This document shows positions 11,330 through 23,056 of a stretch of 64,000 nucleotides of DNA, piece after piece (positions within the stretch are counted from its first letter, which is position 1; every line of letters begins with the position of its first letter). A model generated the notes under the pieces. It searched no databases, was not told the DNA's origin, and was given only the letters and a program-made list of their open reading frames with translations. The stretch is from positions 6,568,701 to 6,632,700 of the forward strand of contig NC_035177.2 of NCBI RefSeq assembly GCF_001659605.2. The letters are read 5' to 3'. Position numbers and translations under genes: made by a program. This DNA is from Manihot esculenta. Lineage: Eukaryota; Streptophyta; Magnoliopsida; Malpighiales; Euphorbiaceae.

Positions 11330-13805
11330 GAGCTAACTTACCTTTCTTCTTGAATCGAATCACCCCTTTCATAGGAGACACCTTGAGCAATACCAAATCC
11401 CCCTCCTGAAACTCTACTTGTCTTCTGCAGAAATCTGCATAACTCTTTTGCCTGCTCACAACAGTCTTGATCCTTTCTCTGATAATTAGTACTACTCTGC
11501 TGGTGATCTCTACAAGCTGAAGCTCTGCCAAGGCCCTTTCCCCAACTTCTTCCCAGCAGATAGGTGACCTGCACTTCCTCCCATATAAAACTTCATATGG
11601 AGCCATCCCTATGCTAGCATGATAGCTGTTATTGTAGGCAAATTCCACCAAGGGTAGATGCTGCCTCCAAGAACTGCCAAAATCTAGCACACACATTCTG
11701 AGCATATCCTCTATCGTCTGGATGGTCCTCTCTGATTGTCCATCCGTCTGAGGATGGAAACCAGTGCTGAAGTCTAGCCTGGTACCCATAGCACTGTGCA
11801 GACTCTGCCAAAACCTGGAGGTGAACTGGGGTCCTCTATCAGACACTATTGAAACAGGAGCCCCATGCAACCTAACCACTCCATCAACAAACACCTGCAC
11901 CAATTTGTCTATAAAATAGCCACTCCTGACAGGGATGAAGTGAGCAGATTTGGTCAGTCTGTCCACAATCACCCATATGGAGTCCAATCTATTGGGCGTT
12001 GCCGGTAACCCCACCACGAAGTCCATAGCAATATTTTCCCATTTCCACTCTGGAATTGGCAGTGGGTTAAGCATTCTAGCCGGCTTCTGATGTTCTAGCT
12101 TCACCCTCTGACATACTTTACAGGCTGACACAAACTGTGCCACTTCTCTCTTCATAGCTGGCCACCAATAAACTCTTTTCAAATCCTGGTACATTTTGGT
12201 GGCTCCAGGGTGAACACTGTATCTGGCATTATGAGCTTCCCTCATAATGTCTCCCTTCAGACCTACGTCATATGGTACACTCAATCTATTCCCATAGCGG
12301 AGGATCCCCTTGCTGTCAAATCTGAACTCATCATTCTTGCCTGACTGAACAGTCCTGGCAATCTTTACTAGCTCTGGGTCCTCATGCTGTTTCTGAGCCA
12401 CCTGCTATAGAAACATGGGTGTCACTCTCATCTGGGCTATCAAAACACCTGTACTAGACAACTCTAACTGCAAACCTTCATTAATGAGATTGTGAAACTC
12501 TTTCACCAATGGTCTCCTCTTTGTTGTGATATGGGATAGACTGCCAAGTGATTTTCGGCTTAAGGCGTCTGCCACAACATTCGCCTTACCCGGATGGTAC
12601 TGAATCTTGTAATCATAGTCACTAAGCAGTTCTACCCATCTTCTCTGTCTCAAGTTCAACTCTCTCTGACTCAGAATGTACTGCAGGCTTTTATGATCTG
12701 TGAAGATCTCACATTTAACCCCATAAAGGTAGTGCCTCCACATTTTGAGTGCAAAGATCACAATTGCCATCTCTAGGTCATGTGTAGGATAATACAACTT
12801 ATGCTTCTTCAGCTGTCTAGAAGCATAAGCAATTACCCTTTCATTTTGCATCAACACACAACCTAGTCCCTCACGGGACGCATCACAATACACTGTGAAG
12901 TCTTCATTACTGGTAGGCAGAGCTAACACTGGTTCCGACGTCAACCTTTTCTTCAGCTCTTCGAAGCTCTCTTCATACTGGTCAGTCCACACAAACCTCT
13001 GATTCTTCTTAGTCAGTATGGTCATAGGAGCTGCAATTTTTGAGAAGTCCTGAATGAACCTCCTGTAGTAACCTGCCAAACCCAAGAAGCTCTTGATCTC
13101 TGTCACTGTAGTGGGTCTAGGCTAGTTAGCTACAGCTTCCACCTTCTTGGGGTTCACTTCTATTCCATTTTCTGATACAACATGACCCAAGAAGGAAATG
13201 CTCCTCAACCAGGACTCACACTTGGAGAACTTGGCGTATAAGCCGTGTTCCCTCAAGGTCTGCAGAACTATCCTCAGATGATGGGCATGATCCTCTGCAT
13301 TCCTGGAATATACTAAGATATCATCTATGAAGACAATAACAAAGTGATCCAGATACTGACTGAAAACTCTGATCATGAGGTCCATGAATGCTGCAGGGGC
13401 ATTGGTTAACCTGAACGGCATTATAAGGAACTCATAGTGCCCATATCTGGTTTTGAACGCCGTCTTCAGCACATCCTCTTCTCTTATTCTCAGCTGATGG
13501 TACCCGGATCTCAAATCTATCTTGGAGAAACAACCTGCTCCTGCTAGCTGGTCGAATAGATCATCAATCCTAGGCAACGGGTACTTATTTTTGGTAGTGA
13601 CTTTGTTCAACTGCCTGTAGTCAATACAAAGTCTGAGGGACCCATCCTTCTTTCTCACAAACAACACTGGAGTACCCCAAGGTGAGGTACTCGGTCGGAT
13701 GAAGCCCTTATCTACCAGCTCTTGCAACTGCTCCTTAAGCTCCTTCAATTCTGCTGGTGCCATCCTGTAGGGAGGGATAGAGATCGGTCTGGTTCCAGGC
13801 ATCAA
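11330..13805 (-). pseudogene. Element A pol: RT, RNase H and integrase, with stops
   Basis: Read on the minus strand from 13805 down. RT carries the fingers/palm block around [27 protein letters not shown] and the catalytic FIDDILVYS. RNase H follows with [13 protein letters not shown] and [12 protein letters not shown], then the integrase zinc-binding region (VHPGATKMY ... CKVCQ) and the core with [16 protein letters not shown] and TDGQSERT. In-frame stops interrupt it at about 13119-13121 (a conserved Trp codon, TGG to TAG) and 12402-12404 (Glu codon to TAG, at the RNase H/integrase boundary). A further stop lies upstream near 13851. The frame is cut at 11330 by element C and continues at 8443. 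It is a recognisable but inactive Pol. Confidence 0.9.
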
Positions 13806-14263
13806 CTCTATTTCAAACTCTATCTCCCTAGCAGGTGGTAAACCTGACAGCTAGCCTGGGAAGACATCTAAGAACTCTCTCGCAAATGACACTGAGGCTA
13901 GTTTCCCGACCTGACTACTAAACTCTCAAACAAGAGCTAGAACCCTCTGACAACCCCTCCTACGCACCCTACGAACCTGACAGGCTGACATCAAACCTCT
14001 AGGTATCCCTACACTGTCCCTTCTACAGACTGCCTCTAACCCATCCTGTCCTCTGACCCATCCTGTCCTTTGACCCATCCTGTCCTCTGACCCTGACTAC
14101 CTTGTCTCTACGGCCCAAGGTAGCACCACGAGTAGAAAAACCAATCCATCCCTAGAATGACGTCCAGACAATCAAGTCTAGGACCCCAAGGTCGGGTGAA
14201 AGACATCTACTCTCAACTAACACTGAATTGAACCGGTAGACTGACTCTGCCACAGATGGATCA
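13806..14263 (-). pseudogene. Element A protease and protease-RT linker, decayed
   Basis: Sequence colinear with the protease-to-RT linker of intact element E, but with stops and indels in every frame. A block around CCCATCCTGTCCTCTGA is triplicated in tandem at about 14040-14095 where E has one copy. The region ends at 14263, where element D is inserted. The last five bases, GATCA (14259-14263), should be D's target duplication, with the other copy outside the window. Confidence 0.7.
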
Positions 14264-15056
14264 TGTAATACCCGGCTAGAGTCCGGCGTCGGAATTCCTG
14301 TAGTCCGGTGGAATTTCTGATGTCGGAATCCTCTGTAAGGGTAAGGGATATGTTTTATATGTTTTTATCAGAAGTTTTAATGTTCTAAGTGTTCAAAGAA
14401 ATGAGTTTTTGAAAGAAAAGCAACAAGGGAGAAATGCCAAGGTTCGGCCGCCGAAGGTGACTTTCGGCCGCCGAACTTGCATGGCTTTCGGGTTTCACGT
14501 TTGGCCGCCGAAGGTGGTCTGGCCAGCCACCTATAAAAGGCCCTAGGTCGGTCAAATGGATAAGATTTTCCTTCCATTTGCACGAGCTGAGGTGAGACTT
14601 GATCTTCCTTGAGTGATTCATGTGTTTTCTCAAATCTTTCATGGTTTTGATGGATTTTTCATGTGTTTTTGAAGTTTTTGAGCAAAGAGCAAGTTTGGAA
14701 GCTTGGAGAGTTTGAGAGAGGATTTCTCCATATCTCCACGTAGGGATCGTTCAATCTCTTGGTTGGAAGAGGTAAGTGAAGATCCTGAACTTCCTTTCTT
14801 GAGTTTTGAAGGTTTTATGGGAGTTGGAGGGGTAGGTATGCATGTTTAGGTTTAGTTGAGGTTTTGATGATCTTTGGTGTATATGCATGATTCAGTGTTG
14901 CTTGTTCTGTTTGTTGGGGTTATAGGTTAGGTTTAGACCCCTTTTATGCATGTTTTATGGTATATGCTAGTTGGGAGTAGTTGATATGCATGTTGGGTAA
15001 GTTGGGGAGAGTTTGCATGAAACAGAGCAGGTTTCTGCCCAACGGGCAAAACCAGG

Positions 15057-15240
15057 TTCGGCCGCTGAAGGAAGGTTCGGCCGCCGAAGGAAGGTTCGGC
15101 CGCCGAAGGAAGGTTCGGCCGCCGAAGGAAGGTTCGGCCGCCGAAGGAAGGTTCGGCCGCCGAAGGAAGGTTCGGCCGCCGAAGGAAGGTTCGGCCGCCG
15201 AAGGAAGGTTCGGCCGCCGAAGGAAGGTTCGGCCGCCGAA
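15057..15240 (+). repeat. 19-bp tandem repeat, ten copies, in D's 5' LTR
   Basis: Ten head-to-tail copies of TTCGGCCGCCGAAGGAAGG; the first has one substitution and the last is cut after 13 bases (9 x 19 + 13 = 184 bp). Each unit contains the family palindrome. The matching place in D's 3' LTR (63428-63459) has only two copies, so the array expanded after D inserted, or was copied unequally. Confidence 0.95.
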
Positions 15241-15451
15241 CCCCTTGTGGAGGCAGTTTCGGCTGCCAAAGCTTGCCCCCAAACATTTGGACTTTCGTCT
15301 CTGGAGGCAAGGTTCGGCCGCCGAAAGTGCCGCCGAAGGTTGAGTTTCGTCTCTGGACGAGACTTTCGGCTGCCGAAGGTGCCGCCGAACATGCATGAGT
15401 TTCGTCTCTGAAGGGGAGTTTCAGCTGCCGAACCTGCCGCCGAAAGTGTCC

Positions 15452-17681
15452 TGTAACGACCCGGAAATCCGACCCGTTACCGGCGCTAGAATCCAGATCG
15501 GCTTAAGGCCGCCGGGACCCGTAGCAAGCCAAACATACCTCCTGTAACCTGTAATATCCCATACATGATCAACAACATACATAAAACTGTAAACTTTTTC
15601 TTTCTTTTTCCAAGCTTAACCTGAACATGTGCACATCTAATAACATAACCACCACTGGAGTCCTCATCAAATGCTCCAATGGGGTATTTCATCATTCGAT
15701 AAGCTTGGACTATCAAATACATCATAAAAACATTTCTATAGATCATGTGTCAAGGGGATAACCATAAACATAGGGTCAAGCACATACTAGTCCTCAATCA
15801 TCCTCATCATTACATAACTATACATTACTCTTTCATTACATTAACATAGTCATAAATACTCATTACATCATATTCTGTCCACTACTATCTATTACATCAT
15901 ACATGACTTTACTTCACTCTAGCCGACTTCCCGATCTATCCTGTACCTGCAACTCTGGGGATAAAGGGAGTGGGATGAGCTACTAGAGCCCAGTGAGCAG
16001 AATAATAAAACATCAATTTAAATCATGCTTTCATGTATGCGCCATAACACAAACATTTCACATCAAGGATGAACTTGTCACCATTTAGCCCCTATCTTTC
16101 TTACTTACACATGCCGGGGGCGTAGAGCCGTAGCAGGCACACCCGGACTACCATAATCAATCATAGTGCCAGGGGCGTAGAGCCGTAGCAGGCACACCTG
16201 GACTCACATAGGTTATCATGACATAAAAGGGCTAATGGATCATTCAACATTCATCCACATCAACAACAAAGTATGCAATGCAACATATTCGTGAATTCTA
16301 ATGCAATCAACCTGATATATCTCATGGCATTCATGATGCGTGAATCATGCTAAAACATTTCATTAATTTGCTTTAAAACTTAAAGTTTATTCCACTCACC
16401 TCTGGCTAGCTCTGAAGAGACTCTGAAGCAGCTGGCTCACTGCTGGGGGTCTCGGTTCCTCAGGTCCGAACCTACACAGGTGGACTCAAATGAGGGACCA
16501 AACATACATGAACATGACTCTAAAATACTCCCCAAAAACCCCCTAAAACATCCTGAAAACATCACATGAAAACATGCAAGAAATGGCTGAACAGGGCACT
16601 TTCGGCGGCAGGTTCGGCGGCCGAAAGTCCCTGTGCAGCCGAAAGTCATGCAGGTTCGGCGGCACTTTCGGCGGCCGAACCTCCCAGACAGAGACGAACC
16701 TTGAGTTTCGGGGGCAGGCTTCGGCAGCCGAAACTGCCTCCACAAGGGGGTTCGGCGGCCGAAAGTCACTTCGGCGGCCGAACCTGAGTTTCTGCCGAAG
16801 GGCAGAAACTCGGCTCCCTTGTGTCCACAGCCTCCAAAATGCCTCAAAACATGCATAAACTTGTTTCTAAACATGCATACACATCATACAACACACCTAG
16901 GGGTCTCAAACTATGATATACCCCAACTACAACACTTCAAACACACAAACATCAACATACATTGTTCATCAAAGCATCAAAACCCATAAACTCATCAATA
17001 AGCTTAAACATGCATTCTACCCCATCAACTTGCATAAAACTTTCATAAAGCATAAGAGAAGCATAGATCGAAGCTTACCTCTTGAAGAAACGAGAGGAAA
17101 GGCGATCCTAGCTTGGAGATGGAGAGATTGAGCTCTTTGAACCTCCAAGTACCCAAAACTTGCTCTTAGCTCACAGATCTTCAAAAAGGAAGTTAAAACT
17201 CGTGAAAACCATGAAAGATCTAGGGAAAACATTCAAGATTGAGGGAGGAGCGGCGGAGACTCACCTTGGCCGACAATGGGAGAGAAAAAGCTCACCCGTG
17301 CGGACCAAAGGGACCCTTTTATATGTGGCTGGCCAGGCCACGTTCGGGGGCCGAATGTGCCTCCGTATCCATGCAATGTTCGGCGGCCGAACATAAGGTT
17401 CGGCGGCCGAACCTGCACTTCCCTCACTCATGCTTTCGGGGGCCTAACGTGCCTCCTAATCACATGCATGTTCGGCGGCCGAAAGTCAAGTTCGGCGGCC
17501 GAACCTGGGTTTTCCTTCAATGCTACATTCATGCAAAAACTCATTTAATTTCTTACTTAAAAACATGAAATACATGAAAACATTTCATAAAATCATAGTT
17601 TTACCCTTCTAGAGGTTTCCGACATCCGTGGTCCCACCGGACGGTAGGGATTCCGATACCGGAGTCTAGCCGGGTATTACA
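15452..17681 (-). repeat. 3' LTR of element E
   Basis: 2230 bp, from TGTAACGACCC to GGGTATTACA on the plus strand. It differs from the 5' copy by a one-base deletion near 15871 and by CGG versus TGG in a palindrome near 17402. It contains the same TATA box and palindrome arrays as the 5' copy. Confidence 0.95.
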
Positions 17682-17717
17682 TTCTCCCCCCTTAAGAACA
17701 TTCGTCCCCGAATGTTC
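17682..17717 (-). promoter_or_regulatory. Polypurine tract and hairpin of element E
   Basis: On the minus strand the purine run AAGGGGGGAGAA abuts the 3' LTR (17682-17693). A perfect 9-bp inverted repeat GAACATTCG / CGAATGTTC with a 4-nt loop occupies 17696-17717. The purine run is the expected plus-strand primer; the hairpin is conserved in A, D, H, I and J. Confidence 0.85.
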
Positions 17718-17799
17718 CTCAACTAACATACAAAGCATGGCATCAATCATAACATACAATATATCATACATGCAACACATAGCATAACTGACACTCACC

Positions 17800-20700
17800 T
17801 CAAAACAGATGGGGGTATTGCTGGAGCATAGACTCCCGTGTCTCCCAGGTGCATTCTTCAATATTGTGGTGGTTCCAAAGGACTTTCACCATCGGGATTT
17901 CCTTGTTCCTCAGCTTTCTGATCTGAGTGTCGAGGATCCGCACTGGCTGCTCTACATAGGTGAGATCCTCTTGGATCTCTACATCAGGCTCACTAAGAAC
18001 CTTTCCAGGATCCGACACGTACTTCCGTAACAGAGAAACATGGAAAACCGGATGGATTCTCTCCATCGAAGTAGGCAAGTCTAGCTTGTACGACACATTA
18101 CCGATCCTCTGAAGCACCTCGAAAGGACCGATGTACCGTGGAGCTAACTTACCCTTCTTCCCGAACCGAACCACTCCTTTCATAGGAGACACCTTGAGCA
18201 AAACCAAATCCCCCTCCTGAAACTCTAGCTGTCTTCTACGGATATCTGCATAGCTCTTCTGCCGACTAGCAGCAGTCTTGATCCTCTCTCTGATTATGGG
18301 TACCACCCTGCTGGTAAGCTCTACTAACTCCGGACCCGCAAGAGTCCTCTCTCCTACCTCCTCCCAGCAGATTGGTGATCTGCACTTCCTCCCATACAAA
18401 GCTTCATATGGAGCCATCCCTATGCTAGCATGATAGCTGTTATTGTAGGCAAACTCCACCAAAGGTAGATGCTGCCTCCAAGAACCGCCAAAATCTAGCA
18501 CACACATTCTGAGCATATCCTCTATTGTCTGGATGGTCCTCTCTGACTGTCCGTCTGTCTGTGGGTGGAAGGCAGTACTGAAGTCTAATCTGGTACCCAT
18601 AGCGTTCTGCAGACTCCGCCAAAACCTGGAGGTGAACTGGGGCCCTCTATCTGACACTATAGATACCGGGACCCCATGCAGTCTGACAATCTCATCTACA
18701 TACACTTGCGCCAACTTATCCACAGAGTAGCCACTCCTGACAGGGATGAAGTGAGCAGATTTGGTGAGTCTGTCCACAATCACCCATATGGAGTCTAATC
18801 TGTTGGACGTCGCCGGTAACCCCACTACAAAGTCTATAGCTATGTTCTCCCATTTCCATTCTGGAATCGGCAGTGGGTTCAACATTCCAGCCGGCTTCTG
18901 ATGCTCTAGTTTCACCCTCTGACACACATCGCAGGCTGACACGAACAGTGCCACGTCCTTCTTCATAGCTGGCCACCAATACACTCTCTTCAGATCCTGA
19001 TACATCTTGGTGGCTCCAGGGTGAACACTATACCTGGTATTATGGGCCTCCCCCATAATATCTCCCTTCAGACCAATGTCATCTGGCACACATAATCTGT
19101 TCCCGTAGCGGAGGATCCCCTTATCATCAAATCTGAACTCATTACTCTGGCCTGACTGAACCGTTCTGGCTATCCTGACCAACTCTGGGTCCTCATGCTG
19201 TTTCTGAGCTACCTGCTCCAGAAACACGGGTGTCACTCTCATCTGAGCCACTAAGGCACCTGTGCCAGACAACTCCAACTGTAATCCCTCACTCATAAGC
19301 CTGTGAAACTCCTTCACCACCGGCCTCCTCTCTGCTGAAATGTGGGATAGACTGCCGAGTGATTTCCGGCTTAAGGCGTCTGCCACAACATTCGCCTTAC
19401 CCGGATGGTACTGAATCTTGCAATCATAGTCACTCAACAACTCTACCCATCTCCTCTGCCTCATGTTCAGTTCTCTCTGACTCAGGATGTACTGCAGGCT
19501 CTTATGATCTGTGAAGATCTCACATTTTACCCCATAGAGGTAGTGCCTCCACATCTTGAGTGCCAAGATTACTGCTGCCATCTCTAGGTCATGTGTGGGG
19601 TAATTCAGCTCATGCTTCTTCAGTTGTCTAGAAGCATAAGCGATCACCCTCTCATTTTGCATTAGCACACAACCCAGTCCCACACGGGACGCATCACAAT
19701 ATACTGAGAAGTCATCATCACTTTTTGGCAGAGCTAACACCGGTGCTGAAGTCAACCTCCTCTTAAGCTCCTCAAAGCTTTCCTCACACTGATCGGTCCA
19801 TATGAACTTCTGATTCTTCTTTGTCAATTTGGTCATAGGAGTAGCAATCTTTGAGAAGTCCTGAACGAACCTCCTGTAGTAACCTGCTAAACCCAGAAAA
19901 CTCTTGATCTCGGTCACTGAGGTGGGTCTAGGCCAGTTAGCTACAGCCTCTACCTTCTTGGGGTCTACTTCAATACCCTGTTCTGACACAATGTGCCCCA
20001 AGAATGATATGCTCCTAAGCCAAAACTCACACTTGGAGAACTTGGCATACAAGCCATGCTCTCTCAAGGTCTGCAAAACTGTCCTCAGGTGATGGGCATG
20101 CTCCTCTGCATTTCTGGAATACACTAAGATATCATCTATGAAGACAATAACGAAGTGATCCAGATACTGACTGAATACTCTGTTCATGAGGTCCATGAAT
20201 GCTGCAGGGGCGTTGGTCAACCCAAACGGCATCACAAGGAACTCATAGTGCCCATACCTGGTCCTGAAAGCTGTCTTCGATACATCTTCATTCCTTATCC
20301 TCAACTGATGGTACCCTGATCTCAGATCTATTTTGGAGAAACAACCTGCTCCTGATAGCTGGTCGAATAGATCGTCGATCCTCGGCAAAGGGTACTTGTT
20401 CTTGGTAGTGACCTTGTTCAACTGTCTGTAGTCGATACAAAGTCTGAGGGATCCATCCTTCTTCCTCACAAACAAAACCGGAGCACCCCAAGGTGAAGTA
20501 CTCGGTCGGATGAAACCCTTATCTACCAGCTCTTGCAACTGTTCCTTCAGTTCTTTCAATTCAGCTGGTGCCATCCTGTAGGGAGGGATAGAGATCGGTC
20601 TGGTACCAGGCATTAACTCAATCTCGAACTCTATCTCCCTAGCAGGTGGTAACCCTGGCAGCTCGTCTGGGAAAACATCTAAGAACTCACTCACCACAGG

Positions 20701-22785
20701 CACTGAGGCGGGCACTCTGACATGACTATCTAACTCCCTCACATGAGCTAGAAACCCCTGACATCCCCTCCTAAGCAACCTACGAGCCTGAAGAGCTGAG
20801 ATCAGACCTCTAGGTGTACCCCTCTTGTCTCCTCTGAAGACGACCTCTGACCCATCCTGATCTCTGAATCTGACTACCTTGTCTCTACAGTCCAAGGTAG
20901 CACCATGGGTCGATAACCAATCCATCCCTAGAATGACGTCAAAATCTGTCAAATCTAGAACCACAAGGTCGGCGGAAAGGCATCTTCCCTCTATGAAAAC
21001 TGGACTACATTGGCAGACTGCCTCTGCCACTGACGGGTCACACTTGGGTCCACTGACCCATAGGGGACACTCTAACCCAGAGACCATCAATCCTACCCTC
21101 TCCACGACTCTCGGAGCAACAAAAGAATGAGATGCACCCGGGTCCATTAAGGCATACACATCAGAACAACCAATGATGAGATTACCTGCCACCACGGTGT
21201 TGGATGTGTTGGCCTCCTGCTGAGTCATAGTGAAGATCCGTGCCGGAGCTGATGGACCTTCACCTCTGTATCCTGCTGATGAAGAGGCTGACCCTCTCCC
21301 TCTGCCTCTGCCACTGGCCTGTGTTGCGGCTGGAGCTACTGGCTGCACCACACTGCCGGAGGCTGTCTGCTGAGACGGCGCTGCAAAGGCTGCTCTAGGA
21401 CAGTCTCGAGCCAAATGACCCGCCTGTCCACATCTGAAACATGTGTTTGTCCCCGCCAGACATACTCCTTTGTGTGGTCTCCCACATCTCATACATGCTG
21501 TAACCTCTGCGCCAGAGCTTGAGCCACTGCCTAAACCCAGACCTGACTTGATCTTGTTCCAGAACTTATTCTTCTTAGATTTTCTGTGGCCTCTGTCCCA
21601 CTTCTTACTGCTTGCAACTGCTGCACTCAGAGAAGAAGAGTCTAACCTTTCCCCACCTGGGGTCTTGGAACCAGAAGACTGTGCCACTGACTGTTTTACC
21701 TTCCCCTGAACGATGGCACAAGCCTCCATTCTCCTAGCCATATCCACTATGGCATGGAAACTCTCCCTCTCTGCTGACTGTATCAAAGAGGAATACCTGG
21801 AGTGCAGCCTCATGATATATCTACTTGACTTCTTTTGATCCGTGTCCAAATTCTGCCCAGCATATGGCAACAACTCCAGGAACCTGTCTGTGTACTCCTC
21901 CACACTCATCTGATCAGTCTGCCTCAACTGCTCGAATTCTATTATCTTCTGCTCTCTGGAGCTCTCAGGGAAAGCCCATCCTGCAAACTCATTTGCGAAC
22001 TCCTCCCAGGACATACTGTCCGCTCTCGGGTTCACATAGTTCTTAAACCAACCACGTGCCTTCTTGCACTCCAGTGTGAACCCAGCCATCTGAATGGCTC
22101 TACTGTCATCAGCCCCTATCTCATCTGTAATAGTCTTGACCCTGCTCAGATACTCAAATGGGTCATCACCTGTTCTGTACTGAGGAGCACCCAACTTCAT
22201 GTAATCGGTCATCTTGACCTTGCTCCCTCCAGATGAGGTAGGTTTGGGTACTTGTGTTTCCGGGACAGTAGGTACTGGTGGTGGTGGAGGTGCAACATCC
22301 CCCGGGGTAGGGTTTGCTGTACCGGTATAGGGAGGTGGAGGTGGGTACATGGGGTACTGAGAGTATGGTGGGTAGTAAGGTGGGTATGGCATATGTGGAG
22401 GATAAGGGCTAAAACTGGGGTTATCCGATGTACCTCCCATCGAATACCCTGGATGGTGTGAATAGGGTGGGTAGTGATGTGGCTGGACATAACTCGAGGC
22501 CTGAGCGCCTCCCTTTGATTCTCCCATGCCCTCTTCCGGCATGCTCACACCAAGGTTGCCATCCCTCCTCTGATCTACCTCCATATCCTCAGACATTCCT
22601 CCCTGCACTGTTCCCCTTACTGATCTGCTTCTACCCAGATCCAAAGACCTTCTAGGGTCTCTAGCTACTCTGTCTCTATTGGACCTACTGGACATTGCCC
22701 TTGGCAACGCTGAAGGACGGGCATCAGCGCCCTCGTCCTGAGGTGGCACTCCAGTCAATCGTGCAGATCGACGAGTTCCTCTCAT
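17800..22785 (-). CDS. Gag-Pol polyprotein of element E (chromovirus), intact
   Basis: A single 1661-residue frame in the cytoplasmic particle/Pol arrangement of Ty3/gypsy chromoviruses. Approximate residues: Tyr/Pro-rich N-terminal region 95-175; capsid (retrotrans_gag) 205-310; two Cys motifs 428-460, the second a canonical [14 protein letters not shown] knuckle; aspartic protease with DPGAS near 548; RT 720-900 with FIDD near 881; RNase H from about 1030; integrase zinc finger about 1245-1285; DDE core 1318-1425 with DFVVG, SDRGPQF and the Glu after TDGQS; GPY/F module; chromodomain about 1608-1655. I start at MRGTRRS (22785) because it is conserved across elements and lies nine bases after an acceptor-like TTTTTCAG; an in-frame ATG exists upstream at 22854. 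No stop or frameshift is visible. Gag and Pol share one frame, so no frameshift site is expected between them. Confidence 0.95.
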   Translation of the reverse strand: MRGTRRSARLTGVPPQDEGADARPSALPRAMSSRSNRDRVARDPRRSLDLGRSRSVRGTVQGGMSEDMEVDQRRDGNLGVSMPEEGMGESKGGAQASSYVQPHHYPPYSHHPGYSMGGTSDNPSFSPYPPHMPYPPYYPPYSQYPMYPPPPPYTGTANPTPGDVAPPPPPVPTVPETQVPKPTSSGGSKVKMTDYMKLGAPQYRTGDDPFEYLSRVKTITDEIGADDSRAIQMAGFTLECKKARGWFKNYVNPRADSMSWEEFANEFAGWAFPESSREQKIIEFEQLRQTDQMSVEEYTDRFLELLPYAGQNLDTDQKKSSRYIMRLHSRYSSLIQSAERESFHAIVDMARRMEACAIVQGKVKQSVAQSSGSKTPGGERLDSSSLSAAVASSKKWDRGHRKSKKNKFWNKIKSGLGLGSGSSSGAEVTACMRCGRPHKGVCLAGTNTCFRCGQAGHLARDCPRAAFAAPSQQTASGSVVQPVAPAATQASGRGRGRGSASSSAGYRGEGPSAPARIFTMTQQEANTSNTVVAGNLIIGCSDVYALMDPGASHSFVAPRVVERVGLMVSGLECPLWVSGPKCDPSVAEAVCQCSPVFIEGRCLSADLVVLDLTDFDVILGMDWLSTHGATLDCRDKVVRFRDQDGSEVVFRGDKRGTPRGLISALQARRLLRRGCQGFLAHVRELDSHVRVPASVPVVSEFLDVFPDELPGLPPAREIEFEIELMPGTRPISIPPYRMAPAELKELKEQLQELVDKGFIRPSTSPWGAPVLFVRKKDGSLRLCIDYRQLNKVTTKNKYPLPRIDDLFDQLSGAGCFSKIDLRSGYHQLRIRNEDVSKTAFRTRYGHYEFLVMPFGLTNAPAAFMDLMNRVFSQYLDHFVIVFIDDILVYSRNAEEHAHHLRTVLQTLREHGLYAKFSKCEFWLRSISFLGHIVSEQGIEVDPKKVEAVANWPRPTSVTEIKSFLGLAGYYRRFVQDFSKIATPMTKLTKKNQKFIWTDQCEESFEELKRRLTSAPVLALPKSDDDFSVYCDASRVGLGCVLMQNERVIAYASRQLKKHELNYPTHDLEMAAVILALKMWRHYLYGVKCEIFTDHKSLQYILSQRELNMRQRRWVELLSDYDCKIQYHPGKANVVADALSRKSLGSLSHISAERRPVVKEFHRLMSEGLQLELSGTGALVAQMRVTPVFLEQVAQKQHEDPELVRIARTVQSGQSNEFRFDDKGILRYGNRLCVPDDIGLKGDIMGEAHNTRYSVHPGATKMYQDLKRVYWWPAMKKDVALFVSACDVCQRVKLEHQKPAGMLNPLPIPEWKWENIAIDFVVGLPATSNRLDSIWVIVDRLTKSAHFIPVRSGYSVDKLAQVYVDEIVRLHGVPVSIVSDRGPQFTSRFWRSLQNAMGTRLDFSTAFHPQTDGQSERTIQTIEDMLRMCVLDFGGSWRQHLPLVEFAYNNSYHASIGMAPYEALYGRKCRSPICWEEVGERTLAGPELVELTSRVVPIIRERIKTAASRQKSYADIRRRQLEFQEGDLVLLKVSPMKGVVRFGKKGKLAPRYIGPFEVLQRIGNVSYKLDLPTSMERIHPVFHVSLLRKYVSDPGKVLSEPDVEIQEDLTYVEQPVRILDTQIRKLRNKEIPMVKVLWNHHNIEECTWETRESMLQQYPHLF

Positions 22786-23056
22786 TCTATTTTCTGAAAA
22801 ACAGCACATAGCATAAACAATCATTAGCATCATAGGGTTCATGCGGAAACACATGAACCCTCATCATATACATAGCATCACATCATAGCATTTATGCACA
22901 TGCATATCATCATGGCATATCATATCATCATATAGACAGGACTCTACATCCTATCCTAGTGGACATGATCTTTCCTATTGTGCTTGACCTTCTATAACAT
23001 CTATGAGCCCGACACTCTAGGTCCGACCATATGAACCTAGGGCTCTGATACCACTC
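22786..23056 (-). promoter_or_regulatory. Leader of element E: PBS, hairpin and predicted splice acceptor
   Basis: Reading on the minus strand from the 5' LTR at 23056: three spacer bases, then TGGTATCAGAGCCC (PBS for initiator tRNA-Met, about 23040-23053). Next is a hairpin GATAGGA / TCCTGTC (22955-22935, one G-U pair). Last comes a pyrimidine-rich TGTTTTTCAG acceptor-like site ending at 22794, nine bases before the gag ATG. The matching donor, AAGAG/GTAAG, is in the 5' LTR with its G at 24684. Confidence 0.75.

Larger units (their letters stand above)
3395..14263 (-). mobile_element. Element A: Ty3/gypsy chromovirus (Tekay-like), 3' part, degenerate and interrupted
   Basis: A minus-strand LTR retrotransposon. 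In its own reading direction the window shows its protease, RT, RNase H, integrase, chromodomain, PPT and 3' LTR. Its gag and 5' LTR should lie beyond 64000, because element D (14264 onward) is inserted in its protease region and does not end within the window. It is further interrupted by solo LTR B (5392-7638) and element C (8444-11329). Its LTR sequence resembles that of element H. Several nonsense changes make it inactive. It is the oldest of the elements in this nest because all others lie inside it. Confidence 0.88.

Noticed and set aside
15013..15411. Long overlapping frames in all six phases with repeated SAAEGRFGRRRK, FGGRTFLRRPN and similar peptides (also at 4562-4948, 6433-6859, 16437-16874, 28998-29419, 55594-56026 and elsewhere)
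   Set aside because: They are translations of the TTCGGCCGCCGAA palindrome arrays, which lack stop codons in most frames. They lie in LTRs, change frame freely and have no conserved start.
21443..21709. Plus-strand open frames opposite E's Gag-Pol (also 20879-21130, 19904-20092, 22252-22655)
   Set aside because: They are shadows on the opposite strand of a strongly supported polyprotein, with no independent motifs or start context.
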